From assembly GCA_902787755.1 (NCBI GenBank), contig CADAHL010000002.1:1-64000 (forward strand): a DNA stretch of 64,000 bases. Reading direction: 5' to 3'. This DNA comes from Oscillospiraceae bacterium (GTDB lineage Bacteria > Bacillota > Clostridia > Oscillospirales > Oscillospiraceae). A model generated the notes under the pieces. The model had not been told where the DNA came from. It saw nothing but the letters and a program-made list of their open reading frames with translations, and did not search any database. The position numbers and the translations under genes are program-made. Below are positions 27,113 through 37,500 of this stretch, piece after piece (the first letter of the stretch is position 1; each line of letters opens with the position of its first letter).

Positions 27113-27757
27113 ATGAGAATGAAGAAGAACCTGGTGATCGTAGGAGCGGGCGGCTGCGCCAGGGAAGCGCTGCAGTGGGCCAAGGACGTAAACCGCGTTG
27201 GAGAGCGTTGGAACATCAAGGGCTTTCTGTGCGACTACCCGGACCCCCTGAAGGGAAAAAAGTGTGACGTTCCCGTTCTGGACACCATTGACGGATATGA
27301 GATCGGCGAAGACGATGAATTCGTCGTCGCCATCGGGGATTCCACAGGGCGTAAGATGGTAACGGACAAGCTGAAGGCTCGCGGGGCCCGGCTGGTCAAC
27401 CTGATCCATCCCAGCGCCGTGATCGCCGACAGCTGCGACCTGGGCGAGGGCCTGATCATCTATCCCTTCGCCTTGATCTCCGACAATGCCCGGATCGGCG
27501 ACGGCTGCATTATCAACATGTACTCTTCGGTGGCCCACGACTCCGTGCTGGGGGAGTACTGCACCATCAGCGCCCACTGTGATGTGACCGGGCGCTGCAC
27601 CCTGGGCGACCGGGTGTTCATGGGCTCCACTTCTCAGGTGGTGCCGGATTCCCGGATCGGAAACGATGTGTTTATCTGTGCGGGCAGTACCGTGATGACG
27701 CGGCTTCGGGACGGCGTCAAGGTGCTGGGCAACCCCGCCAAGCTGGTAAAGTTCTAA
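27113..27757 (+). CDS. NeuD/PglD-like sugar O/N-acyltransferase
   Basis: 214 residues. The N-terminal Rossmann-like part (NLVIVGAGGCAREALQWA, FVVAIGDSTGRKMV) precedes a left-handed beta-helix of hexapeptide repeats (LIHPSAVIADSCDLGEG through KVLGNPAKLV) with the catalytic His expected at VAHDS. NeuD/PglD proteins acetylate the amino group of UDP-4-amino sugars or O-acetylate sialic acid. PglE-, PglC- and PglF-like genes in the second locus make a PglD role plausible, but its direct neighbour is an acyl carrier protein, so it may instead use an ACP-bound acyl donor. Confidence 0.87.
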   Translation: MRMKKNLVIVGAGGCAREALQWAKDVNRVGERWNIKGFLCDYPDPLKGKKCDVPVLDTIDGYEIGEDDEFVVAIGDSTGRKMVTDKLKARGARLVNLIHPSAVIADSCDLGEGLIIYPFALISDNARIGDGCIINMYSSVAHDSVLGEYCTISAHCDVTGRCTLGDRVFMGSTSQVVPDSRIGNDVFICAGSTVMTRLRDGVKVLGNPAKLVKF

Positions 27758-27778
27758 CTAATTTTTTGGAGGACCGAT

Positions 27779-27991
27779 ATGGAACAGTTTCTTGCGTTTG
27801 TTGCGGATATTATGGGCGTTGAGCCGGAAGAACTGTCCGCGGAGACCGCGTACAAAGAGTACGAGCCATGGGATTCCCTGATGATGCTGACCCTGGTGAT
27901 GGAACTGGAGGCGGAGTATGACGCGTCCATTCCCATGGAAAAGCTGGGCGATGTGAAAACCCTGGGGGATTTGTACGCGCTGATCGCCTGA
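27779..27991 (+). CDS. Stand-alone acyl carrier protein
   Basis: 70 residues, acidic. The phosphopantetheine site is S33 in EPWDSLMML, followed by the helix-III pattern EYDASIPMEKLGDVKTLGDL. The upstream TTGGAGGACC is a good ribosome site. It is not the housekeeping AcpP of fatty-acid synthesis by context: it lies between a NeuD-like acyltransferase and an FkbH-like protein with no fab genes near. It most likely carries a dedicated acyl or glyceryl group. Confidence 0.93.
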   Translation: MEQFLAFVADIMGVEPEELSAETAYKEYEPWDSLMMLTLVMELEAEYDASIPMEKLGDVKTLGDLYALIA

Positions 27992-28029
27992 AAGAGACCG
28001 ACCACAACAAAGAAGTAGGAGGGGATATC

Positions 28030-29691
28030 ATGGCGCATCCGGAGAAACGGAAGATCGCTCTGCTGTCCAATATTACCGCCGATCTGATCGCAGCCAAGCT
28101 CCGGCGAGATTACGAGATCTATCTGCCGGAGGGCTTTGATACCTGGGTGCAGGAGAGCATCGCACCCGGTTCCGGGCTCTATGCCTTCGGCGCGGAGGCG
28201 GTGGTAGTCCTGCTGGACGGAACCGAATGCCGTTCCTGGCAGAACCGCGAGATGGCCGAGGAGCGGATCGACCTGTGGAAGCAGGCGGTGCGGGCCCTGT
28301 GCCGGACGATCGGGGACAGACCTGTCTTTGTCAGCACTCTGGATATTCGGGAAAACCGGATCCGAGCTTTCTCCGAGCCGGGCTTCGGCCCGGAACTGGA
28401 GGCCGACTGGCTGCGTTTTCTGCAGAGTCTGATGGAAGATCACGCTAACCTCTGCCTGCTGGAGCTTGCGGATCTGATCGCGGAGTATGGGCGGAAGACC
28501 GTCTACTCCGATAAAATGTGGTATCTGAGCAGCATGCCCTATTCCCGGGACGGCCTGAACCTGGTATCCCAGGAGATCGAGCGGGGGCTGCGGGCCGCCT
28601 TTACGTCCCGGAAAAAGCTGATCGTTCTGGACCTGGACAACACCCTCTGGGGCGGCGTCATCGGTGAGGACGGCCTGGAGGGGATCGAACTGTCCGATCA
28701 CAAGGAAGGACAGCGCTATTACGATTTCCAGCGGCAGTTGCTGGAGATGAGGCGGCGGGGCGTGGTCCTGGCTATTGATTCCAAGAACAATGAGGAGGAC
28801 GCCGACAGCGCCATCCAAAAGCATCCGGCCATGCTGCTGCGGGAGGAAGACTTTGTGGCCCGGCGCATCAACTGGGAGAACAAGGCCGCCAACCTGAAAT
28901 CCATTGCCAGAGAGCTGAACCTGACCCCGGGAGGGATCCTGTTTGTGGACGACAACCCGGTGGAGCGGGCGGTGGTGGCCGGCGAATGCCCGGAGGTGAC
29001 GGTGCCGGAATTTCCGGAGGACAGCTCCTCGCTGCTGAGCTTTGCCGAAGGGCTGTGGAGGGAATACTTCCAGCCGCTGAAAGTTCTGGATGAGGACCGG
29101 AAGAAGACCCAGATGTACCGCAGCGAGGCCATGCGCCGCCAGGAGGAGAGCGAGAGCCTGAACCTGGAGGACTATATCGCCAAGCTGCATATGCGGGCGG
29201 ACATCCACCGGATGCGGCCTGAGGAGCTGGAGCGGACGGCCCAGCTGTGCGGCAAAACCAACCAGTTCAATCTGACCACGAAGCGTTACACCCAGGCGGA
29301 GATCGCCGAAATGGCGGCCACGGAGGACCATCGGGTCTACGTGGTCCATGCGGGAGATAAATACGGAGACAGCGGCCTGATCAGCGTGGTGATCCTGGCC
29401 CGGGAGAACAGAAATGTCAGGATCGACAGCTTTCTCATGAGCTGCCGGGTTATGGGCCGGAATCTGGAGAATATCATTGTGGGGGAGCTGGCCGCCAGTC
29501 TTACGGGAGCGGACAAGCTGATCGGAGAATTCAGGCCCACCGCGAAGAACGCTCCGGTGCGGGAACTGTACGACCGGTTGGGCTTTACCCTGACCGCGGA
29601 ATCGGAACAGGGAAAGCGCTACGAGCTGAATCTATGCGGCTTTGAAAAACCGGACACCAGCCTCTATGAGAGCGTTCGGTTCGAGGCCTGA
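28030..29691 (+). CDS. FkbH-like HAD-superfamily protein (HAD-IIIC)
   Basis: 553 residues. An N-terminal region of about 190 residues with an SGNH/hydrolase-like look precedes the HAD core: LIVLDLDNTLWGGVIGEDG, with D201 and D203 as the catalytic pair, then VVLAIDSKNNEEDA and ILFVDDNPVERA. The C-terminal 150 residues are a GNAT-like domain (TNQFNLTTKRYTQAEI, DKYGDSGLISVVI). Characterised FkbH proteins load a glyceryl group from 1,3-bisphosphoglycerate onto an ACP for polyketide and tetronate pathways. The ACP gene lies 38 bases upstream. No polyketide synthase is in the window, so the acyl-ACP is probably used on a surface polymer. Confidence 0.9.
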   Translation: MAHPEKRKIALLSNITADLIAAKLRRDYEIYLPEGFDTWVQESIAPGSGLYAFGAEAVVVLLDGTECRSWQNREMAEERIDLWKQAVRALCRTIGDRPVFVSTLDIRENRIRAFSEPGFGPELEADWLRFLQSLMEDHANLCLLELADLIAEYGRKTVYSDKMWYLSSMPYSRDGLNLVSQEIERGLRAAFTSRKKLIVLDLDNTLWGGVIGEDGLEGIELSDHKEGQRYYDFQRQLLEMRRRGVVLAIDSKNNEEDADSAIQKHPAMLLREEDFVARRINWENKAANLKSIARELNLTPGGILFVDDNPVERAVVAGECPEVTVPEFPEDSSSLLSFAEGLWREYFQPLKVLDEDRKKTQMYRSEAMRRQEESESLNLEDYIAKLHMRADIHRMRPEELERTAQLCGKTNQFNLTTKRYTQAEIAEMAATEDHRVYVVHAGDKYGDSGLISVVILARENRNVRIDSFLMSCRVMGRNLENIIVGELAASLTGADKLIGEFRPTAKNAPVRELYDRLGFTLTAESEQGKRYELNLCGFEKPDTSLYESVRFEA

Positions 29692-29708
29692 GGCCGGAGG
29701 AGACAAGG

Positions 29709-30101
29709 ATGAGGATCGACCATATCGGATATGCGGTCAAGCGGCTCGACCGGGCAAGAGCGGCCTTCGAGGCTCTCGGGTTCCGGTTCGAGGAGCCGGT
29801 GGAGGACCCGGACCGGAATGTGCTGCTGCAGTTCGGCGGGAAAGACGGAGTCCGGATCGAGCTGGTGGCCCCGCTGGACAAAACGCTGCCCTCCCCGGTG
29901 GACAGCTATCTGAGCAAGCTGGGCCCCACTCCCTATCATTTTTGCTACGGCACGGAGGATCTGGAAGGGGAGATCGAAAGCCTGGAACAGATGGGCTTTC
30001 GCGTCACGGTCCCGCCGGCGCCGGCGGTGGCTTTTGGAGGCCGCCGGGTGGCGTTTATGATGAACCTGGGCCTGGGTCTGATGGAACTGGTGGAGGATTG
30101 A
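29709..30101 (+). CDS. VOC (glyoxalase/bleomycin-resistance fold) protein
   Basis: 130 residues, the usual length for a methylmalonyl-CoA epimerase-like VOC protein. It begins RIDHIGYAVKRLDRARAAFEAL with the first metal His, has HFCYGTEDLEGEI in the middle and ends with GLGLMELVED providing the final Glu. It lies 17 bases after the FkbH gene, so it may act on the same acyl-ACP or a related keto intermediate. No substrate is evident. Confidence 0.85.
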   Translation: MRIDHIGYAVKRLDRARAAFEALGFRFEEPVEDPDRNVLLQFGGKDGVRIELVAPLDKTLPSPVDSYLSKLGPTPYHFCYGTEDLEGEIESLEQMGFRVTVPPAPAVAFGGRRVAFMMNLGLGLMELVED

Positions 30102-30118
30102 CCGGCTCAGCCGGTTTT
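30101..30118 (+). terminator. Short terminator-like hairpin after the VOC gene
   Basis: ACCGGC, loop TCA, GCCGGT, then TTTC. The stem is only 6 bp, so partial readthrough into the secreted protein gene is likely. Confidence 0.4.
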
Positions 30119-30141
30119 CGAGATCACAGAGAAGTGAGGAC

Positions 30142-31497
30142 ATGAACATGAAACGAATCTTGTGCGCCTGGATGAGCCTTGTGCTGATCTTCGCCCTGTG
30201 CCTGCCTGTGGCGCAGGCGGCGGACGGCCCAGCGCTCAGTCTGTCGGAAGAAAACAGCGCAGCCGGCCGCGAGGTGGAACTGGTGCTGTCGGTACAGGAC
30301 AACGCCGGACTGAAGGGGATCAGCGCCGAGGTGGCCTATGATCCGGCGGTGCTGACCCTGCTGTCGGCCGCCCCCAAGACGGAACTGGGGACCTGGGACG
30401 TGGAGACCATCGCCCAGGACGGCGTGCTGTTCTGGTACAGTACCGAGAGCTTTACCGGCGAGAAGCTGGTGGGCCTGCGCTTTCGCGTGGCGGATGACGC
30501 CCCTCTCGGCAGAAGCGAGGTGTGCCTGCGCTTCGGAGACTGGCGGGGCCTGTATGACGGCGACGGCGACAAGATCGAGAGCTTTACGCAGACAGCGGGA
30601 GCTGTGGTCGTGGTGGAGGCGCCGGAGGTCCTGGATTACGGCAGCAGCCTGTCAGCCGCCGGCAACATCGGATTGAATACTTACCTGGCCTTCTCTGATT
30701 CCTTCCTGCAGGACAGTGAGGCTTACATCACCGTGGACAGCAATGTGTTCCCGGTATCCGAAGCGCTCAGCAAGGTCCAAGACGGCTTGACCCTGTACCG
30801 CTTCAGCGTGGACCGGGCGGCGCCGGACATGAACCAGGGGGCGATCGTTCGCGCCTTCCATGGGGACGGCAGCCAGGTCAACATTGAGAAGGGCGGGCGC
30901 ATCTACACCGACGGTGTGACCGCTACGGTGCGCGATTATCTGGAGCTTGCGCTGCAGTATATGAGCGATCCGAAGCTGCTGGACCTTGTGAAGGCAATGT
31001 CTGACTATGGCCGGTATGCGCAGATCCATTTCCAGCGGGATTTGGATAAGCTGGCTCCGGTCAGAGGGAATGTGGATCAGGTGACGGCGGAGGATCTTCG
31101 GCCCTATGCCGCCACGGTGAGCCAGGAGTCTGACGCCGGCATACAGTTCTACGGCAGTTCCCTGACGGTGGAGACCAACACCATTATGCGTCACTATTTC
31201 AAGCTAAACTCCGGCAGTATGGCCGACTATGTTTTCCTGCTGGATGAGGAAGAGGTCACGCCCAGACAGAACGGAGAGTATCTGGATATCGCGCTGTCCG
31301 GGATCGCCGCGGCTCAGTTGGATACCTCCCATACGATTCGGATCCTGGATGGAGATCGGGAGATTTTCCACACCGACTACTGCGCGCTGAGCTATTGCTG
31401 GGATACGCTCAACTATACCTCGGATGAGGATCTGCTGAACCTGGTGAAGGCGATCTACCTGTACAACCAGGCGGCAAACGTGTATTTCCGGCAGTAA
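30142..31497 (+). CDS. Secreted cohesin-domain protein
   Basis: 451 residues with a clear signal peptide (ILCAWMSLVLIFALCLPVAQA, cleavage near 28). Residues about 30-155 are a cohesin-type module: SLSEENSAAGREVELVLSVQ, GLKGISAEVAYDPAVLTLLSA, LVGLRFRVADDAPLG. The C-terminal 200 residues hold two related segments, LLDLVKAMSDYGRYAQIHF and LLNLVKAIYLYNQAANVYF, in a module often seen in secreted proteins of gut Clostridia but without a known role. There is no sorting signal, so it is probably released or held through another protein. The next gene encodes a dockerin-bearing protease, a possible partner. Confidence 0.83.
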   Translation: MNMKRILCAWMSLVLIFALCLPVAQAADGPALSLSEENSAAGREVELVLSVQDNAGLKGISAEVAYDPAVLTLLSAAPKTELGTWDVETIAQDGVLFWYSTESFTGEKLVGLRFRVADDAPLGRSEVCLRFGDWRGLYDGDGDKIESFTQTAGAVVVVEAPEVLDYGSSLSAAGNIGLNTYLAFSDSFLQDSEAYITVDSNVFPVSEALSKVQDGLTLYRFSVDRAAPDMNQGAIVRAFHGDGSQVNIEKGGRIYTDGVTATVRDYLELALQYMSDPKLLDLVKAMSDYGRYAQIHFQRDLDKLAPVRGNVDQVTAEDLRPYAATVSQESDAGIQFYGSSLTVETNTIMRHYFKLNSGSMADYVFLLDEEEVTPRQNGEYLDIALSGIAAAQLDTSHTIRILDGDREIFHTDYCALSYCWDTLNYTSDEDLLNLVKAIYLYNQAANVYFRQ

Positions 31498-31554
31498 AAA
31501 CCAGAGCTTCGAACACCCGAGCTGCGGGATGAGCATAGAGAAGGAGAACTTAGA

Positions 31555-34500
31555 ATGGGTAAAGAATTCAGACGCCTGCTGGCGCTGCTTTTGGCAGTGA
31601 CGCTGTTCCTGTCCCTGGGAGTCAGCGGCTTTGCCCTGGATATAGAGGAGGGGGCGGAGCCGGAAGAGGCCACGCTGCCTGCGGACCAGGCAATTGAGCT
31701 GGAGCTGGAGGAGCTGGATCCGGAGAGTCTGCACATTCCCAGACTGGGGCAGCAGGATGAGGAGCAGTTCCTGAACCCGGAACCGCTGGAGATGCAGGAC
31801 CTGACCGAGCTGGTGCGAGTCTCCGTTTTTCTGGAGGAGCCCTCCGCCATGGACGCGGGCTATGCTCTGGACGGGATCGGCCTGAACAGCGCGGCCAACA
31901 GTTACCGCCGGAGCCTGATCTCCCAACAGGAGCAGATGACGGCCGCTATCGAAAGTCAGGTCGGCTATGATCTGAACGTGCGGTGGAATATCACCCTGGC
32001 GGCCAACGCGATCTCCTGCTACGTACGCATTGCCGATATGGAGCGGATCCGCCGGATCCCCGGGGTCCTGGATGTACAGCGGGAGAATGAGTACTCCGCC
32101 CAGAGCGTGGAGGTCATGGATCCCAACACCGCCAACACCAGCCAGTTTATGGTGGGCGCCGCTGCGGCCTGGTCCGAGGGCTATACCGGCGCCGGCAGCA
32201 AGGTGGCGGTCATCGACACCGGCGTGGATCCCACACACCAGTCCTTTGACAGCGGGGCCTTTGAGTACTCCCTGACCAAGGACGGCGCTTCGCTGTCCGA
32301 CTACGATCTGATGGACGCGAGCACCTGGGCGAATATGACGCTGCACGCGAGTAATCCCGCGTATTTCAGCAGCAAGATCCCCTTTGGCTATAACTACCGG
32401 GATCTGAATCAGACGATCGATCACCTGAGCGACAGCAAGGGCGAGCACGGCTCCCACGTGGCCGGCATTGCTGTTGCCAACCGCTATATCCCGTCCGGAG
32501 GCTCCTATGTGGACGCGGCTCAGCAGGTCCACGCGGTGGGCATGGCGCCGGACGCCCAGCTGGTGGTCATGAAGGTCTTTGGCCAGGGCGGCGGAGCCTA
32601 TGATTCCGACTATATGGTCGCCATCGAGGACGCGATCACCCTGGGCTGTGACGCGATCAATCTGTCGCTGGGCTCTTCGGCCCCCGGCTTTACCTATGCC
32701 AATCTGTATCAGGGGATCCTGAACAATCTCTCCGATCCGAGCCACAATCCCAAGGCGGTGGTGACCATCTCCGCGGGCAATGCCTCCGATCTGGCGGCGG
32801 AGCTCAGCGAAGGGGAGCTGTATATCGAGGACGTGAGCATGCACACCGGCGGTTCTCCCGGTACCTTTATCAACAGCCTGTGCGTGGCCTCCGCGGACAA
32901 TATCGGCGAAACAAGCTCCACGCTTTCCGTCGGCGATGTTTCCATGTTCTTTGAACCCGCGTCTGACGGCGGCGGAGATTTTGGCTCTCTGTCCGGCAGC
33001 TTCAGCTTCGTATACATCGACGCCGTGGGGCAGACCTCGGATTACTCCGCCGTCAACAGCGCGGAGAGCCTGAACGGGAAGATCGTCATCGTCAACCGCG
33101 GCGAGATCTCCTTTGCCAATAAGGCCACCAATGCAAACGGCTACAAGCCCAGGGCGCTGGTGATCGCCAACAATGTCAGCGGCATTTTCGGCGCTTCCGT
33201 GGACGGCTACACCGGAAGCGTGCCGGTGGCCAGCATCAGCAAGGAGTCCGCAGACCAGATCAAGGCCCTGGGGCAGAAGAAAACCACCGGCGGCCTGGAA
33301 TACTACACCGGAACCATGACGGTGTCCAACAGTATTCAGAGCGGCCTGGTGAGCAGCCGGGAGAACGCCGATATTTCGGATTTCAGCTCCTGGGGCGTGC
33401 CCGGCTCTCTGCTGATGAAGCCGGAGATCACGGCTCCCGGCGGCAGCATCTACTCCGTTTTCGGCACCAACTATACCGGCTCCGGCACCGCGGGCGGTTC
33501 CACCCAGTACGAGACCATGAGCGGCACCTCCATGGCGGCCCCTCACATGGCCGGCCTGGCGGCGGTCCTGGCGGAGTACCTGCGGGAGCATGATCCGGTG
33601 GAGAGAAACAGCGCGCTGGCCGGATGGTCCAGGCGGGCCATTCTGCAGAGCCTGCTGATGTCCACCGCTACCGCCATGCGGCCCGGCGGACAGGTTCTGC
33701 CGGTCCTGCAGCAGGGCGCAGGCCTGGCGGACGTCTCCCGGGCGATCGCGTCTCAGTCCGTCATCATGATCACCGACAGCGAGAGCCTTACCGCTCGTAC
33801 CGGCGCGGCGGATGACGGCAAGGTGAAGGCCGAGCTGGGAGATGATCCGGATCGGACCGGCGTCTATGAGTATATCTTCACCATCTACAATCTGAGCGAT
33901 ACAGACCTGGATTTCACCGTCAGCACGGACCTGTTCACCCAGACCAACGACGGCGGATATCTGTCCCGGGAGACCGCGGACCTGGCCTGCAGCGACAGCT
34001 ATTACTGGGAGCCCATGGGTTCTCAGCCCCAGGGTCACGACGTGGACCGGAACGGGGTCACCGATGCTATGGACGCCCGGGCGATCCTGGACTGGCTCAC
34101 CGGACTCAAGAGCGGGGAAGAGCTGGATCTGAGCTGCGCCGACCTGGACGAGGACGGAAAGGTCTCCAGCCGGGATGCCCAATGGCTCCTGAACTGGTTG
34201 GCGGAATTCCCGAGCTATCCCGACGGCAGAGTGCCCGCCCATGGCAAGCGCTATGTCTGCGTCAAGGCGGAGCTGCCGGACTACACCCGTTCGGCGCTGG
34301 ATGAGCAGTATCCCAACGGCGCGTACATCCAGGGCTTTACCACCGTCAGATGCACCACCGTGGACGACGAGGGCCTGGCGATCCGGGATCTGCACTCCAT
34401 TCCCATCCTGGCCTTCTACGGCAGCTGGACGGATTCCTCCATGTTTGACAATACGTATTACGCGGATACGGTCCACGGGGACGATACGAAGACGCCCTAT

Positions 34501-37500
34501 GCCTCAAACACCGAGACCAATTACCTGACTCTGAAGCAGAACGGCGTTACCTCGATTTTCACCGGCAACCCCTATATGGCTGAGGCACAGTTCCCCGCGG
34601 ATCGCCTGGCCATCAACAGCAATACGACCCTGAAGAGCATCACCTATACCCTGCTCCGCAGCGCGGCCGGAACGGGCTTTGCCATTTCCCGGCTGGACGG
34701 GAACAACGAGGTCAGCCAGGTCCTCCAGAGCAATCTGACCGGGACCCAGGTGGATGGACTCTGGTACAACGATGACGCCCGGACCTGGAAAAACACCGAC
34801 CCGATGACCTGGTTGGTCAACCAGAAGCTTTCTGCCTATGGCGTGTCTGCCGGGGACCGGATCCGGGTGGGCTTCTACGCGGTCCCGGAGTACAATACCA
34901 TGAGCCTGGCCGGCGATCTGACCGCAAACTCCGCGGGCCTGCTCAGCGCCGGCGGCTTCCGGCAACTGCTGGAGGACAACAGCCTGGGCCGGGGCGCTTT
35001 CATGGGCTATGACTTTGTGATCGACAATGAAGCGCCTACGGTGGTCAGCGCCGAGCTGGAGGATACCCAGCTGCACGTGACGGCCTGTGACGATCAGAAT
35101 CTGGCCTACGTGGCCGTGGTGTCCCTGGACGGCAGGACGGTATATGCCCAGACAGTTCCCGGCGCGCCGGAGGCGCATCTGAGCTTTGACGTGAGCCGGG
35201 CCATGGGCAAGGCCGGCGGTTATGTGGCGCTGTTTGCGGCTGACTACGCCGGAAACGAGACCGCCAGGGCCGTAAAGGTCAGCGAGGATACCGGGGCTGA
35301 CGTGGAGGGCGAGGTCTTTGTTCTCACCGACAGCCTTAACCCCGGCGGAGAATACCTGATCCTGAATACGCCGGAGCTCGGTACCGCCTATGCCCTCAGC
35401 CGGAACAACAGCAGCGTCTCCAAGCAGGCGGTGACCGTGCAGAAGCAGGCGGGCGGGGCGGCTTACGTTCTGGCGGAGGGGATCAACGAGACCAGCATCT
35501 GGACCGTCGGCGAATCCGATGGCAGCTATACCTTCGTCAACGGCGACAACTACTATCTGCGCAGGAGCGGTAAAGGCGCTCTGACGATGGAAAACAACAG
35601 CACCGTCCGGAATACTTGGACCTGGGACGGTACGAGTCATGAGCTGAAAAATGGCAGCAATTACTGGCTGACCTATTACAGCAACGCCTTCAATCTGCGC
35701 TCCAGTACGGGCAGCGTCTATCTCTTTGAGAGAAGCAGCGGGATCTCCGATCCCTATGCGGTGAACTCCGTGGAGCTGGATCCCGACAGCCTGGATCTGT
35801 TCGTGGGCAACACGGCGGATCTGTCCGCCACGATCCTGCCGCTGACGGTGGAGGATCAGAGCCTGACCTGGACCAGCTCTCATCCCGACGTGGCCGCTGT
35901 GGATGAAAACGGTACGGTGATGGCGCTGTCCGCCGGTTCTGCGGTGATCACGGCCGCCTCCAACGCCGATCCCTCCGTGACGGCGCAATGCAGCGTCAAG
36001 GTGGTCAGTGTCAACAAGGATTTGAATGCTATCGTGTGGGATGAGGCGGGCTACGTCTACTTCTCCTCCTTCAACACACTGACGGTGCCGGAGTGGACGC
36101 CGATCGCCGGCGCGGACGCGGGCCTGGCCTCCGCCTTTGTGGCCAACGGCGGCAGCGATCTGTACGCGGCCTCCTTCGAGGGCAGCGGTTCCACCCTGTA
36201 TCGGGTGGATCCCGGCACCTATGAGCTGACGGAGCTGGGCGCCTGCGCCTTCGCGCTGTGCGAACTGGCCCCTGCCCCGAGCAATCGTTTCGTGTACCCC
36301 ATGGAGAAATACGTTGTTCTGGCCGATCTCAGCAATCCCGGCGGCTATGTGGGTGCCAGGAACGTGTCCGGTAAACTGGGCAGCGGCGTCTATGTGGCCG
36401 GCGTGGCGACTGCCAGCATGGCCACCACCAGCGCAAGCTATTATCTGCTTGATACTATGGGGCGCATCTGGTATCTGACGCTGAACGGCAAGTCCTTTGC
36501 GAATACGCCCACTCTGATCATGGAGACCGGCATTTCCACGGATATGGATTACCAGTCTCTGTACTATGACGGCAGCTACCTGTACTGGACCCACTACTCC
36601 GGCAACAGCGTGGAGCTGATCATTCTGGATCCCAATACCCAGACGGTCTACCATGCGGGCAGCTTCCCCGAGGGGGTATGGCCCGTGGGCGGCCTGTATG
36701 TGAGCGGCCAGGTGGCTCCGGCGGTGGCTGACGATGAGATCGAATGGATCGGCGATCCGGAAGACGAGACGGATCTTCTCGAACTGCAGGCGCTCTGGCT
36801 TGAACGCTATGGCGAGCCGATGACGGAGCCTTCAATCGAGGAGCCGGAGCCCACCGAGCCCACAGATCCCGTTGAGCCCGGCGAGCCGGCCGATCCTGCT
36901 GAGCCGACGGAACCGGTCGAACCGCCCGAACCGGAAGAACCCGAGGAATCCGATCCGGAAACGCCCGCCGAGGGCAGCCTGGACGCCTGGAAGGGCGAGG
37001 TTCGGCCCACTGTGAGAATGCTGACCTCCGGCACTGTCCGGGTGGAGGATGCCGGGAGCGTGGGCCTGAGCCTGACGGAAGAGGAGACGGCGAAGAACGG
37101 TCTGATCCGGCTGCACTATGATCCGGAGCAACTGCGTTATCTGGGCGTGGAAACCGCGTCCACCATCGCCTCGGTGAACGATGGGGAAGCGGGCCTGATC
37201 GTGCTGGCCTACGCGGATCTGTCCGGCATCCCCGCGGGGGAGACGCTGGCCACCCTGCGCTTTGCCCCTGCCTGTGAGGACGCAGCTGTGACCGCGGAGA
37301 CGACGGAGCGCAACGACGCGCTTAGCCTGACGGAGACCGGGATGCTCACCGTTCCGGGGGCCGGACACCGCTATCAGCTGGAGAACTGGACCTGGGTGGA
37401 GGATTGGAGTACCGCTTCGGCGAGCTTCCGCTGCGCGGCGAATGAGGCGCATAGCCTGAACCTGACAGCGACGATCAGCACCGTACGGCAGGGGACCGAA

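Noticed and set aside
31204..34476. Very long open frame antisense to the subtilase gene (over 1000 codons)
   Set aside because: It arises from the high GC and codon bias of the sense gene. It has no family-like motifs, no ribosome site and low-complexity Arg/His/Gly content. The antisense frames at 34504-36654 and 38614-40275 are rejected for the same reason.
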